DNA from: Prevotella merdae
Lineage (GTDB): Bacteria > Bacteroidota > Bacteroidia > Bacteroidales > Bacteroidaceae
Reading direction: 5' to 3'
DNA length: 14,871 bases
Assembly (NCBI RefSeq): GCF_900290275.1
Contig: NZ_LT985323.1
Location: 1,133,646 to 1,148,516 of the forward strand
Below, piece after piece: positions 14,801 through 14,871 of this stretch. Each line of letters opens with the position of its first letter. Position 1 is the first letter of the stretch. The position numbers and the translations under genes are program-made. A model generated the notes under the pieces. That model was not told where the DNA came from, searched no databases, and was given only the letters and a program-made list of their open reading frames with translations.

Positions 14801-14871
14801 CTGTCTTTAGCAATCATAGTTTTACCTTGATTATTTAGCCTAATTGCTTTCTTCTGCAAACTTAGAGTGTG

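Larger units (their letters stand above)
13527..14871 (-). mobile_element. IS110-family insertion sequence, apparently complete
   Basis: A single intact recombinase gene, a short right end (about 43 nt after the stop) and a long non-coding left end (about 275 nt before the start) give the layout of IS110-group elements. No long terminal inverted repeats are seen, as expected for this family. Ends are inferred from matches between the candidate guide RNA and element sequence: ATAGAAAG (minus strand, 13534-13527) at the right end and ACACTCTAA (minus strand, 14870-14862) at the left end. The exact junction is uncertain by one to three bases; the last bases of the window may be the shared core dinucleotide. 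Estimated length is about 1.34 kb. Confidence 0.75.

Noticed and set aside
13521..14857. CTTCTGC occurs at 13521-13527 and 14851-14857, on both sides of the IS110 gene, like a target-site duplication
   Set aside because: IS110 elements do not make such duplications, and the guide matches place the left end further out at about 14870; a 7-nt match is probably chance.

Overview
The window looks like a chromosomal segment of a Bacteroidales bacterium, most likely Prevotella or a close relative. Supporting signs are the Bacteroidetes-type promoters (TTTG, about 19-22 nt, TAnnTTTG), the lack of Shine-Dalgarno sequences before genes, a serine-type sulfatase, a secreted enzyme with a short C-terminal sorting-like tail, and intergenic AATTC/GGAATTA and CACAGAA repeats. 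The genus is inferred from style only; no 16S or marker comparison was possible.

Layout. (1) 3-2678, +: the 3' part of a large secreted GH128-like glycoside hydrolase carrying FN3, LamG and sorting-tail modules, closed by a strong terminator. (2) 3007-7211, -: a likely operon transcribed leftwards from a promoter near 7250: nadK, a half-size ABC exporter, and a secreted S1 sulfatase. (3) 7322-10995, +: a DJ-1/PfpI-family protein, ispD (isoprenoid MEP pathway) and recG (helicase). The whole ispD-recG gap is filled by an AT-rich repeat array that supplies the ispD stop codon and is readable in frame into recG. (4) 11075-12286, +: promoter, secreted M23 peptidase with a LysM domain, and terminator. 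(5) 12328-12851, +: rpsU (ribosomal protein bS21) with its own promoter, a small leader hairpin, a structured 3' region holding an isolated AGGAGGTG motif, and a strong terminator. (6) 12852-13526: gene-free DNA with a 22-nt tandem repeat, a 27-nt tandem repeat and a 216-bp nested palindrome. (7) 13527-14871, -: an apparently complete IS110-family insertion sequence.

The most interesting part is the IS110 element. The roughly 180 nt upstream of its recombinase gene fold on paper into a 5' stem-loop and two consecutive stem/internal-loop/apical-hairpin structures, the layout of a bridge RNA. In the second loop, one strand is identical to 8 nt at the inferred right end of the element and the other is complementary to 9 nt at the inferred left end, as expected for donor guides. 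In the first loop, both strands partly match the CACAGAA motif of the palindromic repeat in which the element sits. This places both element ends inside the window (about 13527 and 14870) and suggests an RNA-guided element that targets this intergenic repeat.

The other genes are mostly housekeeping (NAD kinase, IspD, RecG, bS21) mixed with envelope and polysaccharide functions (glycoside hydrolase, sulfatase, peptidase, exporter). No SusC/SusD pair is visible, so the hydrolase and sulfatase cannot be assigned to a classical polysaccharide utilisation locus from this window.
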